Positions 8,155 to 17,566 of a DNA stretch of 64,000 nt are shown here, piece by piece; position 1 is the first letter of the stretch, and every line of letters begins with the position of its first letter. Where the stretch lies: assembly GCF_024172095.1 (NCBI RefSeq), contig NZ_JAMZDX010000003.1, positions 1,008,001 through 1,072,000 on the forward strand. The letters run 5' to 3'. The notes under the pieces were generated by a model. That model did no database searches. It was not told the DNA's origin and saw only the letters and a list, made by a program, of their open reading frames with translations. The position numbers and the translations under genes are program-made. Source of the DNA: Kitasatospora cinereorecta. GTDB lineage: Bacteria; Actinomycetota; Actinomycetes; Streptomycetales; Streptomycetaceae.

Positions 8155-8985
8155 ATGGCAGCGCGACGGCTGTTCGGCAGCAAGCAGCGGGCGTACCGCA
8201 CCCCCGAGCCCCACCCGAGCGGTGCCCGGCCGCCGAAGCTCCCCGGTGAGCTGGTGCCGAACCACGTCGCCGTCGTCATGGACGGCAACGGCCGCTGGGC
8301 CAAGGAGCGCGGCCTGCCCCGCACCGAGGGCCACAAGGTCGGCGAGACGGTCGTCCTCGACGTGCTGAAGGGCTGCCTGGAGATCGGGGTCAAGAACCTC
8401 TCGCTGTACGCGTTCTCCACCGAGAACTGGAAGCGGTCGCCCGAAGAGGTGAAGTTCCTGATGAACTTCAACAAGGACGTGATCCGCCGCCGCCGCGACG
8501 AGATGGACGCCCTCGGCATCCGTATCCGCTGGGTCGGCCGCATGCCCAAGCTGTGGAAGAGCGTGGTCCAGGAGCTCCAGGTCGCCCAGGAGCAGACCAA
8601 GAACAACGACGCCATGACGCTGTACTTCTGCGTCAACTACGGCGGCCGGGCCGAGATCGCGGACGCCGCCCAGGCCATCGCCCGCGAGGTGGCGGCGGGT
8701 CGACTCGACCCGTCCAAGGTCAACGAGAAGACCTTCGCCCGCTACCTGTACTACCCGGACATGCCGGACGTGGACCTCTTCCTCCGCCCCAGCGGCGAGC
8801 AGCGGACCTCCAACTACCTGCCGTGGCAGTCGGCGTACGCCGAGTTCGTGTTCCAGGACGTGCTGTGGCCGGACTTCGACCGTCGCGACCTGTGGCGCGC
8901 CTGCGAGCAGTACGCGCGGCGCGACCGGCGCTTCGGCGGCGCGATCCCCAACGAGGTGGCGCCCGAGGTGCCGTCGCAGCGCTGA
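8155..8985 (+). CDS. uppS: isoprenyl transferase (undecaprenyl diphosphate synthase family)
   Basis: A 276-residue cis-prenyltransferase that extends short allylic diphosphates with isopentenyl diphosphate to make the C50/C55 lipid carrier for peptidoglycan. Region I is VVMDGNGRWAKERGL with the catalytic Asp. The substrate-binding LSLYAFSTENWKR follows, and the C-terminal LRPSGEQRTSNYLPWQ and YAEFVF are conserved. About 40 N-terminal residues are variable. The ATG at 8155 lies two bases after the recO stop. The gene converges on zur. Confidence 0.95.
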   Translation: MAARRLFGSKQRAYRTPEPHPSGARPPKLPGELVPNHVAVVMDGNGRWAKERGLPRTEGHKVGETVVLDVLKGCLEIGVKNLSLYAFSTENWKRSPEEVKFLMNFNKDVIRRRRDEMDALGIRIRWVGRMPKLWKSVVQELQVAQEQTKNNDAMTLYFCVNYGGRAEIADAAQAIAREVAAGRLDPSKVNEKTFARYLYYPDMPDVDLFLRPSGEQRTSNYLPWQSAYAEFVFQDVLWPDFDRRDLWRACEQYARRDRRFGGAIPNEVAPEVPSQR

Positions 8986-9023
8986 GCCCGCAGCGTTCGG
9001 ACGGCGGACGGCGGACAGCGGAC

Positions 9024-9048
9024 GGCCCGGGTCGGATCGACCCGGGCC
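9024..9048. terminator. bidirectional terminator between uppS and zur
   Basis: GGCCCGGGTCG (9024-9034) pairs exactly with 9038-9048 around a GAT loop, an 11-bp stem between two convergent genes. It is preceded by short direct repeats of cggacgg (about 8997-9025). Confidence 0.7.
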
Positions 9049-9084
9049 CCTCGCGTTCCTGCGGTACTTTCTCCGAGCGCTTGC

Positions 9085-9498
9085 TCAGCCCTGCTTCCGG
9101 GCGCACTCGCCGCAGGTGCCGAAGATCTCCAGGGTGTGCGCGATGTCGGTGAACCCGTGCTCGGCGGCGACCGCGTTGGCCCAGCGCTCGACGGCCGGAC
9201 CCTCGACCTCCACCGTGGCGCCGCAGTGCCGGCAGACCAGGTGGTGGTGGTGACCGCTGCTGCAGCGCCGGTACACGGCCTCGCCGTCGGCCGTCCGGAG
9301 CACGTCCACCTCGCCGGCCTCCGCCAGCGACTGCAGGGTGCGGTAGACAGTGGTCAGGCCGACCGAGTCGCCCCGGTGCTTGAGCATGTCGTGCAGTTCC
9401 TGAGCGCTGCGAAAGTCCTCGATCTCGTCCAGAACCGCCGCGACGGCGGTGCGCTGCCGAGTCGACCGTGCGCGCGGCGACGGGCCTGCCGTGGTCAC
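9085..9498 (-). CDS. zur: zinc uptake regulator Zur (Fur family)
   Basis: A 137-residue Fur-family repressor. The N-terminal winged helix includes RSAQELHDML and GLTTVYRTLQSL. The dimerisation part has the zinc-binding GHHHHLVCRHC and the C-terminal structural FGTCGEC, which supply two CxxC pairs. The preceding zinc transporter genes make it Zur rather than Fur. The GTG at 9498 is preceded by a perfect AGGAGG (9506-9511), which decides the start against the longer frame to 9642. It is the last gene of a znuA-znuC-znuB-zur operon, so it is probably autoregulated through the sites upstream of znuA. Confidence 0.92.
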   Translation of the reverse strand: MTTAGPSPRARSTRQRTAVAAVLDEIEDFRSAQELHDMLKHRGDSVGLTTVYRTLQSLAEAGEVDVLRTADGEAVYRRCSSGHHHHLVCRHCGATVEVEGPAVERWANAVAAEHGFTDIAHTLEIFGTCGECARKQG

Positions 9499-9533
9499 CG
9501 TGGGTCCTCCTGCTGCTCGAGTGCTGTCGCACA

Positions 9534-10487
9534 TCATTGTGCCAGCCCCGGACTTGTCGAAGGATCCTCCGCGCGGGCCGCTCCACCGTCCGCGCCGGAC
9601 GCCGTCGCTGTGGTCCGCTGCTCCGGCAGGGCCACGTCGCACACGGCGGGGCCGGTGTCGGCGGCGGCGCGGTGGCGCCGGCGTGCCAGCGGTGTCGCGG
9701 CGGCGCTGAGCAGGGCGAAGGCAGCGATGGCGAGCAGCACGATGCTCGGACCCGACGGCAGGTCGGCCTGGTACGAGCCGGCCACGCCGAGCACGGCGAC
9801 GGTGACGCCCAGGGCGACGGCGGCGGCCTGGGTGGCGGCGAAGGAGCGGGTCAGCTGCTGTGCGGCGGCCACCGGGACCACCATCAGTGCGGAGACCAGC
9901 AACAGGCCGACCACCCGCATCGCCACCGTGACGGTGACGGCCGCCATCACGGCCAGCAGCAGGTTCAGCAGCCGGACGGGCAGACCGGTGACGCGGGCGA
10001 ACTCCTCGTCCTGGCAGATCGCGAAGAGCTGGCGGCGCAGGCCCAGGGTGACCGCGATGACCACGGCGGCGAGCGCGGCGATCACCGTCAGGTCACCCGG
10101 GGAGACGGTGAGGATCGAGCCCCACAGGTAGCTCTCCAAGCTGCCGCTGCCAGCCTGGGCGCTCACGCTGACCAGCAGCTTTCCGCAGGCCATGCCGCCG
10201 TAGAAGAGCATGGCGAGGGCGATGTCGCCGCGCTGGTTGCCGCGCGAGCGGACCAGTTCCATGACGATCGCGCCGAGCACGCAGACCAGCACCGCCATCC
10301 ACACCGGGCTGGTCTGGAAGAGGAAGCCGAGGCCGACACCGGTCAGCGCGACGTGGCCGATGCCGTCGCCCATCAGGGCCTGCCGGCGCTGCACCAGGTA
10401 GATGCCGACGGCGGGGGCGGTGACGCCCACCAGCACGGCGGCGATCAACGCCCGCTGCATGAAGTCGTACTGGAGCATCTCGATCAT
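9534..10487 (-). CDS. znuB: zinc ABC transporter permease
   Basis: A 317-residue ABC-3 family membrane permease with about eight hydrophobic segments, beginning MIEMLQYDFMQRALIAAVLV. The last ~45 residues are a hydrophilic Ala/Thr-rich tail. It forms the channel of the zinc importer with ZnuC and ZnuA. Its ATG overlaps the znuC stop by four bases (ATGA), indicating translational coupling; zur follows 35 bases later. Confidence 0.92.
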   Translation of the reverse strand: MIEMLQYDFMQRALIAAVLVGVTAPAVGIYLVQRRQALMGDGIGHVALTGVGLGFLFQTSPVWMAVLVCVLGAIVMELVRSRGNQRGDIALAMLFYGGMACGKLLVSVSAQAGSGSLESYLWGSILTVSPGDLTVIAALAAVVIAVTLGLRRQLFAICQDEEFARVTGLPVRLLNLLLAVMAAVTVTVAMRVVGLLLVSALMVVPVAAAQQLTRSFAATQAAAVALGVTVAVLGVAGSYQADLPSGPSIVLLAIAAFALLSAAATPLARRRHRAAADTGPAVCDVALPEQRTTATASGADGGAARAEDPSTSPGLAQ

Positions 10488-11305
10488 GCCAGCAGTCCCT
10501 GGGAGGTGCGGTGGTCGTCGGCGTGGGGGTGGACGTGGTCGTGGCCGGGCAGCGCGTGCTGGCCGACGCCCTTCGGCGGGGGACCGTCGTGGGCGACGCA
10601 GCCGTCCCGGAGCACCACCGCCCGGTCGATCAGCGGCTCCAGCGGGCCGAGTTCGTGCAGCACCAGCAGGACGGCGCAGCCGCGCTCGACCTCGCGGCGC
10701 AGGATGTCGGCCAGCACCTGCTGGCTGTCCACGTCCACGCCGGCCATCGGCTCGTCCATGATCAACAGGTCGGGTCGCGCCACCAGCGCCCGGGCGATCA
10801 GCACCCGCTGGTGCTGGCCGCCGGAGAGGTTCGCGACGCCGTCGCCGGCCCGCTCCAGCATGCCGACCGCGGCCAGCGCCCGGTCCACCGCCTCGCGGTC
10901 CCGGCGGCGGAACGGCAGCAGGCGGTGCTGGGTCAGCCGCCCGGTGGAGACGACCTCGCGCACGGTGGCCGGCACCCCGCTGGCGGCGGTGGTGCGCTGC
11001 GGCACGTACCCGATTCGCTGCCAGGCGCGGAACCGGCCGTACGGGGTGCCGAACAGCTCCAGGTCGCCGTCGTCAAGCGGGACGGAGCCGATGACGCTCT
11101 TGACGGTGGTCGACTTGCCCGAGCCGTTGGCGCCCAGGAGGGCGACCACCTCGCCGGGCCGGACGGTCAGGTCGATGCCGCGCAGCACCGGTCGGCCTCC
11201 CACGGAGGCGACGGCGTTGCGGAGACGGACCGCCTCCGGCGCGGCACCCTCACCCTGAGGGGGCCGCGCCTGGTCGGAGTCCGCTGCGGAGATGACAGCG
11301 CTCAT
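10484..11305 (-). CDS. znuC: zinc ABC transporter ATP-binding protein
   Basis: A 273-residue ABC ATPase. Walker A is LLGANGSGKSTT, the signature is LSGGQHQRVLIAR, Walker B is LLIMDEPMAGVD, and the H-loop is VLHELG. The C-terminus has a His-rich stretch (GQHALPGHDHVHPHADDH) typical of zinc transporters. It sits 17 bases downstream of znuA and overlaps znuB by four bases. Confidence 0.92.
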   Translation of the reverse strand: MSAVISAADSDQARPPQGEGAAPEAVRLRNAVASVGGRPVLRGIDLTVRPGEVVALLGANGSGKSTTVKSVIGSVPLDDGDLELFGTPYGRFRAWQRIGYVPQRTTAASGVPATVREVVSTGRLTQHRLLPFRRRDREAVDRALAAVGMLERAGDGVANLSGGQHQRVLIARALVARPDLLIMDEPMAGVDVDSQQVLADILRREVERGCAVLLVLHELGPLEPLIDRAVVLRDGCVAHDGPPPKGVGQHALPGHDHVHPHADDHRTSQGLLA

Positions 11306-11322
11306 GGTGTTTCGGGTTCCCG

Positions 11323-12420
11323 TCAGCCGGTGGTGCCAGGGGTGGTCTGGGCGGTGGGCGTCGCCTGCGCGGTGGTCTGCGCGGTGGGGGAGGCTTGCGT
11401 CGTGCCCGCGGTGGTCTGGGCGGTGGGGGAGGTCTGTGTCGTGCCCGCGGTGGTCTGGGCGGTGGGGGCGGACCGGGCGCCCAGGGCGGCCTGGAGGTTG
11501 GCCAGGTTCTGCTTCATGACCGAGAAGTAGTCGTCCTTGCCCGGGTTCTTCACGCCCTCCAGCGGGTCCAGGACGGCGGTCTTGAGGCCGAGGTCCTTGG
11601 CGACCGTGTCGGCGAGCTTCGGGCTGACCAGGGTCTCGAAGAAGATGGTGGTGACGCCGTTGTCCTTGGCGGCCTTCTGGATGGAGGCGAGACGGGCCGG
11701 AGTGGGCTCCGCCTCCGGGTCGACGCCGTTGATCGCGATCTGGGTCAGGCCGTAGTGGTCGGCGAGGTAGCCGAAGGCGGCGTGGCTGGTGACGAAGGTC
11801 TTCGTCCCGCTGTTCTGCAGGCCGTTCCGGAAGTCCTGGTCGAGCGCGGTGAGCCGGGTGACCAGGTCGTCGGTGTTCTTCTGGTAGTCGGCGGCGTGGG
11901 CCGGGTCGGCCTTGGCGAACTCCGCGCCCACGCTCTTGGCGACCGCCGCGTAGCGGCTCGGGTCGAGCCAGATGTGCGGGTCGCCGGTGGTGGCGTCGGC
12001 GTGCTCGTGGCCGGCCTCGTCGGTGGTGCCCTCGTCGAGGTGGTGGTCGACCAGCGGGGAGGCGGCGGTCGCGTCGATCACGTGCTTGCCGCCGGCCTGG
12101 GCGATCGCCTTGTCGACGGTGGGCTGCAGGCCCTTCAGGTAGATCACCGCGTCGGCCCGCTGGACGGAGGCGACCTGCTTGGCGGTGAGTTCGAGGTCGT
12201 GCGGCTCGACGCCGGCCGCGGTGAGATCGGTGACCTTGACGTGCTCGCCACCGATCTGGGTGGCGAGGAACTCCATGGGATAGAACGACGCCACCACGTC
12301 CAGCCTGCCGCTGCCGTCCTTGGCGCTGCTGTTGCCGCCGCAGGCGGTGAGCGTGAGCGCGCTGACGAGGACGGTGGCGGCCAGGGCTATGGAGGTGGTG
12401 GGGCGACGTCGGATCTTCAT
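11323..12420 (-). CDS. znuA: zinc-binding lipoprotein of ABC transporter
   Basis: A 365-residue solute-binding protein. A signal peptide ends at a lipobox with Cys (ALTLTACGG), so it is lipid-anchored outside the membrane. It has the metal-binding architecture of the ZnuA/TroA family, including VEPHDLELT, a short acidic and His-containing loop (HHLDEGTTDEAGHEHAD), DPHIWLDP and a late THAAFGYLADHYGL-type segment (here SHAAFGYLADHYGL). The final ~45 residues are a tandem Thr/Gln/Ala repeat (TAQTTAGTTQ-like units), unusual for the family. The ATG at 12420 opens MKIRRR; two earlier in-frame codons would overlap the Zur sites. First gene of the zinc operon. Confidence 0.92.
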   Translation of the reverse strand: MKIRRRPTTSIALAATVLVSALTLTACGGNSSAKDGSGRLDVVASFYPMEFLATQIGGEHVKVTDLTAAGVEPHDLELTAKQVASVQRADAVIYLKGLQPTVDKAIAQAGGKHVIDATAASPLVDHHLDEGTTDEAGHEHADATTGDPHIWLDPSRYAAVAKSVGAEFAKADPAHAADYQKNTDDLVTRLTALDQDFRNGLQNSGTKTFVTSHAAFGYLADHYGLTQIAINGVDPEAEPTPARLASIQKAAKDNGVTTIFFETLVSPKLADTVAKDLGLKTAVLDPLEGVKNPGKDDYFSVMKQNLANLQAALGARSAPTAQTTAGTTQTSPTAQTTAGTTQASPTAQTTAQATPTAQTTPGTTG

Positions 12421-12457
12421 GACAACCATTCTCATCTTATGTGGAAATGATTGTCAA
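12420..12457 (-). promoter_or_regulatory. znuA promoter with two Zur-box-like palindromes
   Basis: TGGAAATGATTGTCA at 12442-12456 and TGACAACCATTCTCA at 12420-12434 each match 12 of 15 positions of the Zur-box pattern TGAAAATCATTTTCA. On the minus strand a perfect -35 TTGACA occupies 12457-12452 and a GAGAAT -10 occupies 12433-12428 (18-base spacer). One box therefore covers the -35 and the other covers the -10 and start codon. The predicted transcription start is at or next to the znuA ATG. Zinc-dependent repression is inferred. Confidence 0.75.
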
Positions 12458-12600
12458 CTTGCATGTGTGGGGAGTGCGGAATCGATTTGAACCCATGACC
12501 CGCATCCCCGGTAACCTGAGGTATTCGGGTGCGTGCAACCAGCCGCGCCCTGACCGTGCCGTCGTGTACCGAGTACCGACGTCGTACCGAAGAGAGCACT

Positions 12601-13989
<1,389 letters not shown>

Positions 13990-14008
13990 CGACGCCTGCT
14001 GCGATGCT

Positions 14009-14046
14009 CACCGGCTCCCCACCGCCCCGGCGGTGGGGAGCCGGTG
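14009..14046 (+). terminator. glyS terminator
   Basis: A 16-bp perfect stem, CACCGGCTCCCCACCG (14009-14024) with 14031-14046 and a 6-base loop, lies 20 bases after the glyS stop. Confidence 0.8.
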
Positions 14047-14245
14047 GCGTTCGGTGGCGCAGGCGGCGTGGCGGCGCACAGTGCTGGTCATTGGCTCATT
14101 GGCGAGCGGGTGATCAAGGTGTTCGGGTCGGCCCGGGGTGCCGCCGGGGCCCGGGACCCGGGGGTACGGGCGCGCGCTGGTAGCGGGCCGGGTGGGAGGG
14201 CGTGGCGGCGGGGTAGGGGGGGCGGTGGGGATCCGGCGGGACGGA

Positions 14246-15706
14246 TCAGCGGCGGCCGCGGGAGCGGGGTCGTGCCGGGGCTTCGGTCGGCAGGCCCAAT
14301 GCGCGGAGGGCGGCGAAGGCGCTTCGGGCGCGGCTCTCGTCGATGCCGTCGACCGCGGCCAGCAGAGCTCCGTACAGGACTGCCTCCCCTCGGATGGCAC
14401 TGGCGAACGCGCCGACGTCGACCGCGGAGCGCAGGCGGACCACCGCTCCGACCAGTTCGGCGCCCAGGCTCCGATCCAGCACCAGTGCTGTTGCCGCGAG
14501 TTCGCCGGTCTGCCGGCCTGCTGCCTGCCGGAGCAGGCTGCGGACGTCTTCCTGGCGGCCCGCCTCGCGCAGCCGGGTCGCCACGTCGGCCAGTTCCGTG
14601 GGCGGCGCGGACGCCCACTCCCACAGCAGGGTCTGCGCGTCCGCGGACTCTCCGGCACGCTCCAGCGCGGACAACAGGGTGGGCAGGGCGGCCGCCGGAA
14701 CGTCCCACATCGCGTGAAACAGTTCCGCCGCCTCGTCGATCAGTCCGCTCTGACGGAGTTCGGCGAGCGTGCCGACCGCCTGCTCGGCGGGCCCGTACGC
14801 GGCCGAGCGGGCCAGATAGCCGGATGCTCCCGAAGGACCGTCGGTGCGCAGCAGCTCGATCAGCTGCGCCACCTCCACCGGCGAGAGCGTCACGGCCGCC
14901 TGCGCGACGATCGCCGCCGATTCCTGGGCTGCGCCGCGCCGGTGCAGCTCGCTGACGCGCTGGACCAGCGTGCGGAGCTCCCCGAATGTGCGCGTGTGCG
15001 GTGGCGGTGGTGGTGGCGGTGCCTGCGCTGCGGAAGGACCGCTTGCCTGTGTGCCGGTGTTGCCGTGCCCCGCACTGACCGGGTGTTTGGGCGTCGGGCT
15101 GTCCCGACCGGAGGGCGTCTCCTTGATCCAGCTGAAACGGGCGCCTCGCACGGGGGCTGCCGTCACCGCAGGTACGGTCGGCGCTGTGGTCTCCTCGTAG
15201 CTGGTGCCGAACCGCGCGCCGATCGGTCGCCGGCGCTGCTGCGGTGAGGCCGTACCTGCCGGGGTGCTCTCCGTGGCGGGAGGGTGTTGGCCAGTCCCCG
15301 TGCCCGTGCCCGTGCCCGTTGCGGACGCGAGGCGGTGGTGATCGGCCTCCGGGCCGGGTTGGCCGGCCGAGAGTCGCTCGGCCTGGAGCCTGTCCTCCAT
15401 GGCCAGCAACCGGTCGCTCAGCTCCAGGCAGCGGGCGCCGAGTCCCTCTCGCAGGGTTTTGGCCTGGGCGAGTTGACTGAGTAAGTCCGGGTTGGACTGG
15501 GGGACGGAGTGACGGTATTCGCCACTCGGTCCGGGTGGTCGGGAGGGGCCGCGGCCCCCCTCGACCGTCAGCGACCCGCCCCTGATCGCCTCCGCCAGCC
15601 GCCGCTCCCGTTGCGTCGCGAACTGGCGTGCTCGCAGCAGTTGGTCCAATTCCGCTCGCAGTGATTGGACTTCGGCCGCCGTTGGCCCAAGCTCCTGAAT
15701 CGTCAT
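14246..15706 (-). CDS. hypothetical protein with coiled coil, disordered linker and helical repeats
   Basis: A 486-residue protein I do not recognise. Residues ~1-45 (EVQSLRAELDQLL, RERRLAEAI) and a stretch near 85-115 are predicted coiled coil. A long Pro/Ser/Thr/Gly-rich linker follows and includes TGTGTGTG and a run of eight prolines (APPPPPPPPH). The C-terminal ~240 residues form regular helical segments with recurring Leu/Ala patterns (LRTLVQRVSELHRRG, LIDEAAELFHAM, SALERAGESADAQTLL), resembling a TPR-like superhelix. There is no signal or membrane segment. The start at ATG 15706 opens MTIQELG. The architecture suggests a scaffold or regulator, but no function is assigned. Confidence 0.65.
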   Translation of the reverse strand: MTIQELGPTAAEVQSLRAELDQLLRARQFATQRERRLAEAIRGGSLTVEGGRGPSRPPGPSGEYRHSVPQSNPDLLSQLAQAKTLREGLGARCLELSDRLLAMEDRLQAERLSAGQPGPEADHHRLASATGTGTGTGTGQHPPATESTPAGTASPQQRRRPIGARFGTSYEETTAPTVPAVTAAPVRGARFSWIKETPSGRDSPTPKHPVSAGHGNTGTQASGPSAAQAPPPPPPPHTRTFGELRTLVQRVSELHRRGAAQESAAIVAQAAVTLSPVEVAQLIELLRTDGPSGASGYLARSAAYGPAEQAVGTLAELRQSGLIDEAAELFHAMWDVPAAALPTLLSALERAGESADAQTLLWEWASAPPTELADVATRLREAGRQEDVRSLLRQAAGRQTGELAATALVLDRSLGAELVGAVVRLRSAVDVGAFASAIRGEAVLYGALLAAVDGIDESRARSAFAALRALGLPTEAPARPRSRGRR

Positions 15707-15923
15707 CGCGCCCCGCCCCGACCTCTGTGTCGGAGGCTTCCCGACCTGCCTCCGCCATCGACTGATGGACATCCTGTCGTCGCGAGACGGCGGGGACGTT
15801 ACGGGAGTGAGTCCGGACCTTTTCGAGTTGTGCGCCGATTGTGCTGCTTCGCAAGGAAGTTCGAGTCGTTCGGGGTCGTGCTCGCGGCGGCGAATCCCGG
15901 TGCCTGCGCGAGCGTTCCGGTCC

Positions 15924-16508
15924 TCAGCCGGCTGCCGCGAGCCGAGCGCGAGCCTCCATCAGCGCGAAGCCCAGCAGATTGAGCCCTCGCCACTCCGCAG
16001 GGCGGGTCGCCCGATCGTTGTCGGCCGCCAGACCGATGCCCCATACCCGGTCGAGCGGGCTGGCCTCGACCAGAACCCGGTTCGCCGTGCCGAGCAGGTA
16101 CTCGCGCAGTGCTTCGTCCTGGCCGAACTTGGCCACGTTGCCCCGCACGACCAGGTCGAGGCGCTCGGCGACCCATCGGGTCTCCTCGAAGCCGCGGACC
16201 AGACGACCGAGCTTCTTGGCCTCGGCGGGCGTCCTGGCGTTCAGGATGCGCGGGACGATCTCCTCGTCGCCGAAGAGCCGGGCCTTGCCGGCCATCATCC
16301 AGTGCTCCGCCGTCGCGTAGTCGACGCCGTCAACGGTGAACGGGGACGGCCACCACTGGCTGAGTGATCCTGCCCCGATCCTTCCGTCCCGCTCCGGCCG
16401 GTGACCCCAGAAGAGCAGGTACTTCGGCTGTGCTCCGTCCGCCACCAGAGCGGCGAGCTCCTCGCGCGTACGGACCTCGGTCGGTGTGGTGGGTCGGATC
16501 GTCGTCAT
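15924..16508 (-). CDS. NADAR family protein (YbiA-like)
   Basis: A 194-residue NADAR-domain protein. Family hallmarks are the FWGH near residue 33, LSQWWPSPF, the TAEHWMMAGKA helix and the late VEASPLDRVWGIG. Characterised NADAR proteins are N-glycosidases. YbiA-type members hydrolyse reactive riboflavin-pathway intermediates, and others remove ADP-ribose from guanine. Which applies here cannot be told. The protein is cytoplasmic. There is no adjacent riboflavin gene or DarT-like toxin. The start is the ATG at 16508. Confidence 0.85.
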   Translation of the reverse strand: MTTIRPTTPTEVRTREELAALVADGAQPKYLLFWGHRPERDGRIGAGSLSQWWPSPFTVDGVDYATAEHWMMAGKARLFGDEEIVPRILNARTPAEAKKLGRLVRGFEETRWVAERLDLVVRGNVAKFGQDEALREYLLGTANRVLVEASPLDRVWGIGLAADNDRATRPAEWRGLNLLGFALMEARARLAAAG

Positions 16509-16642
16509 ACCGCCATGGTGTCATCAGGCACTGTCAGCGGGCTTCCAGATTTTTGCTCGTCTGCGCCGGTCGGGACCGGACCGGACTCGTCTGTCGGGAC
16601 CCGACCGTCGGGGTGCCGGCCGGTCGGGCCGACCGCTTGCCG

Positions 16643-16667
16643 GGCTGGGGGCGCCCGGCCCCCAGCC
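16643..16667 (-). terminator. terminator downstream of the MerR/TipA-like gene
   Basis: GGCTGGGGGC (16643-16652) pairs with 16658-16667 around a 5-base loop, 11 bases past the stop of the TipA-like gene and upstream of the NADAR gene. Confidence 0.6.
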
Positions 16668-16677
16668 GGACTCCGGC

Positions 16678-17439
16678 TCAGCTCAGCCGAGTTGTGGCGT
16701 ACACCTCGATGGCGTCCCGCTGGTAGGTAGCCAGGCCGGGGGCGATCGCCTCGTACGCCGCGCGCCACTGCTCGTTGTCCACACAGGCGCGCCCGATCGC
16801 CCGGTGCTCCTCCGCGGAGACGGCGTGCATCTCCGCCAGCGCCCGGTACTGCGCGTCGATCTCGGCCTGCACCTCGTCGGCGTCGACGGGACGGCCGGCT
16901 GCCATGAGCTCCGCCAGCCGGATCATCTGGGCCGTTCGCTGGCGCTGGCCCGCCTCGACCTCGGCCTCGCTCATCGTGGCGACGCGCTGCTCGGTCGCCT
17001 CGGCCAGCTCCGGGAAGTCCCGCAGGCTGTCCTGGTACATCTCGGGTCGAATCCCCTCGAACAGGTTCTCCGGGCGGTTGATGCTGGTCATTGGGTTGCC
17101 GTCCTTCCTGGACTGTTCCAGTTCGGCGATCGTGCGGGAGACGGTCTCGGCGAGGCCCTGCAGCCGGTCCCGCTCGGCGAGCAGACGGCTGCGGTGCCCG
17201 CGCAGCGCGTCGAGTTCGTCGACCTGCTCGGCCAGGACCCGGCCGATCTCGGTGAGCCCCACACCGAGTTCACGCAGGACGAGGATCTGCTGCAACCGAA
17301 GCAGTTGCCGCTCCTCGTAGTAGCGGTACCCATTGCTGCCGATCCATGCCGGCGGCAGGAGGCCGACCTCGTCGTAGTGCCGCAGGGTCCGGGCCGTCAC
17401 ACCCGACATCCGGGCGACCTCCGCCGTGGGCCAAGCCAT
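16678..17439 (-). CDS. TipA-like MerR family regulator (TipAL/TipAS type)
   Basis: A 253-residue regulator. The N-terminal MerR winged helix begins MAWPTAEVARMSGVTARTLR and continues HYDEVGLLPP and GYRYYEE, then a coiled coil to about residue 112. Residues ~117-253 are a TipAS drug-binding domain (MTSINRPENLFEG, MYQDSLRDFPELAEAT). TipAL of Streptomyces is also 253 residues and activates its own promoter on binding thiopeptides. An in-frame ATG at 17091 (codon 117) is preceded by AGGAAGGA at good spacing, so a separate drug-sequestering C-terminal product of 137 residues is likely, as known for tipA. The promoter has the MerR-type 19-base spacer. The gene follows an MFS pump in the same orientation. 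Confidence 0.88.
   Translation of the reverse strand: MAWPTAEVARMSGVTARTLRHYDEVGLLPPAWIGSNGYRYYEERQLLRLQQILVLRELGVGLTEIGRVLAEQVDELDALRGHRSRLLAERDRLQGLAETVSRTIAELEQSRKDGNPMTSINRPENLFEGIRPEMYQDSLRDFPELAEATEQRVATMSEAEVEAGQRQRTAQMIRLAELMAAGRPVDADEVQAEIDAQYRALAEMHAVSAEEHRAIGRACVDNEQWRAAYEAIAPGLATYQRDAIEVYATTRLS
17091..17107 (-). promoter_or_regulatory. internal ribosome binding site for a TipAS-like product
   Basis: On the minus strand AGGAAGGA lies about ten bases upstream of the in-frame ATG at codon 117, at the junction of the DNA-binding and drug-binding domains. This is the position of the internal TipAS start in the known tipA gene. Confidence 0.6.
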
Positions 17440-17492
17440 CGCCGTCTCCCTCACGATGCTCCACCGGGCCGGTGTTTCCGGCCCTGTTCTGG

Positions 17493-17523
17493 ACGGTAGA
17501 GGCTGCCGCAGCGGCAGCTTCAA
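17493..17523 (-). promoter_or_regulatory. MerR-type promoter with 19-bp spacer and dyad
   Basis: On the minus strand a -35 TTGAAG (17523-17518) and a -10 TACCGT (17498-17493) are separated by 19 bases. The spacer contains the dyad CTGCCGC-T-GCGGCAG. An overlong spacer with a central palindrome is the hallmark of promoters activated by MerR-family proteins, so autoactivation by the TipA-like protein is expected. Confidence 0.7.
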
Positions 17524-17566
17524 CCCCGGTTCCATCGTGCCGTGATCGCCCTCGCGACCACGCCGA

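Noticed and set aside
12475..12520. tRNA T-arm-like sequence (minus strand GGGTTCAAATC) upstream of glyS
   Set aside because: The flanking bases cannot form the 5-bp T-stem, and no anticodon arm or acceptor stem is present. It is treated as a chance match, though an attachment-site remnant is conceivable.
15295..15320. cccgtg hexamer repeats as a CRISPR or regulatory array
   Set aside because: They encode the TGTGTGTG part of the disordered linker in the 486-residue hypothetical protein. There are no spacers, so it is not a CRISPR array. None was seen anywhere in the window.
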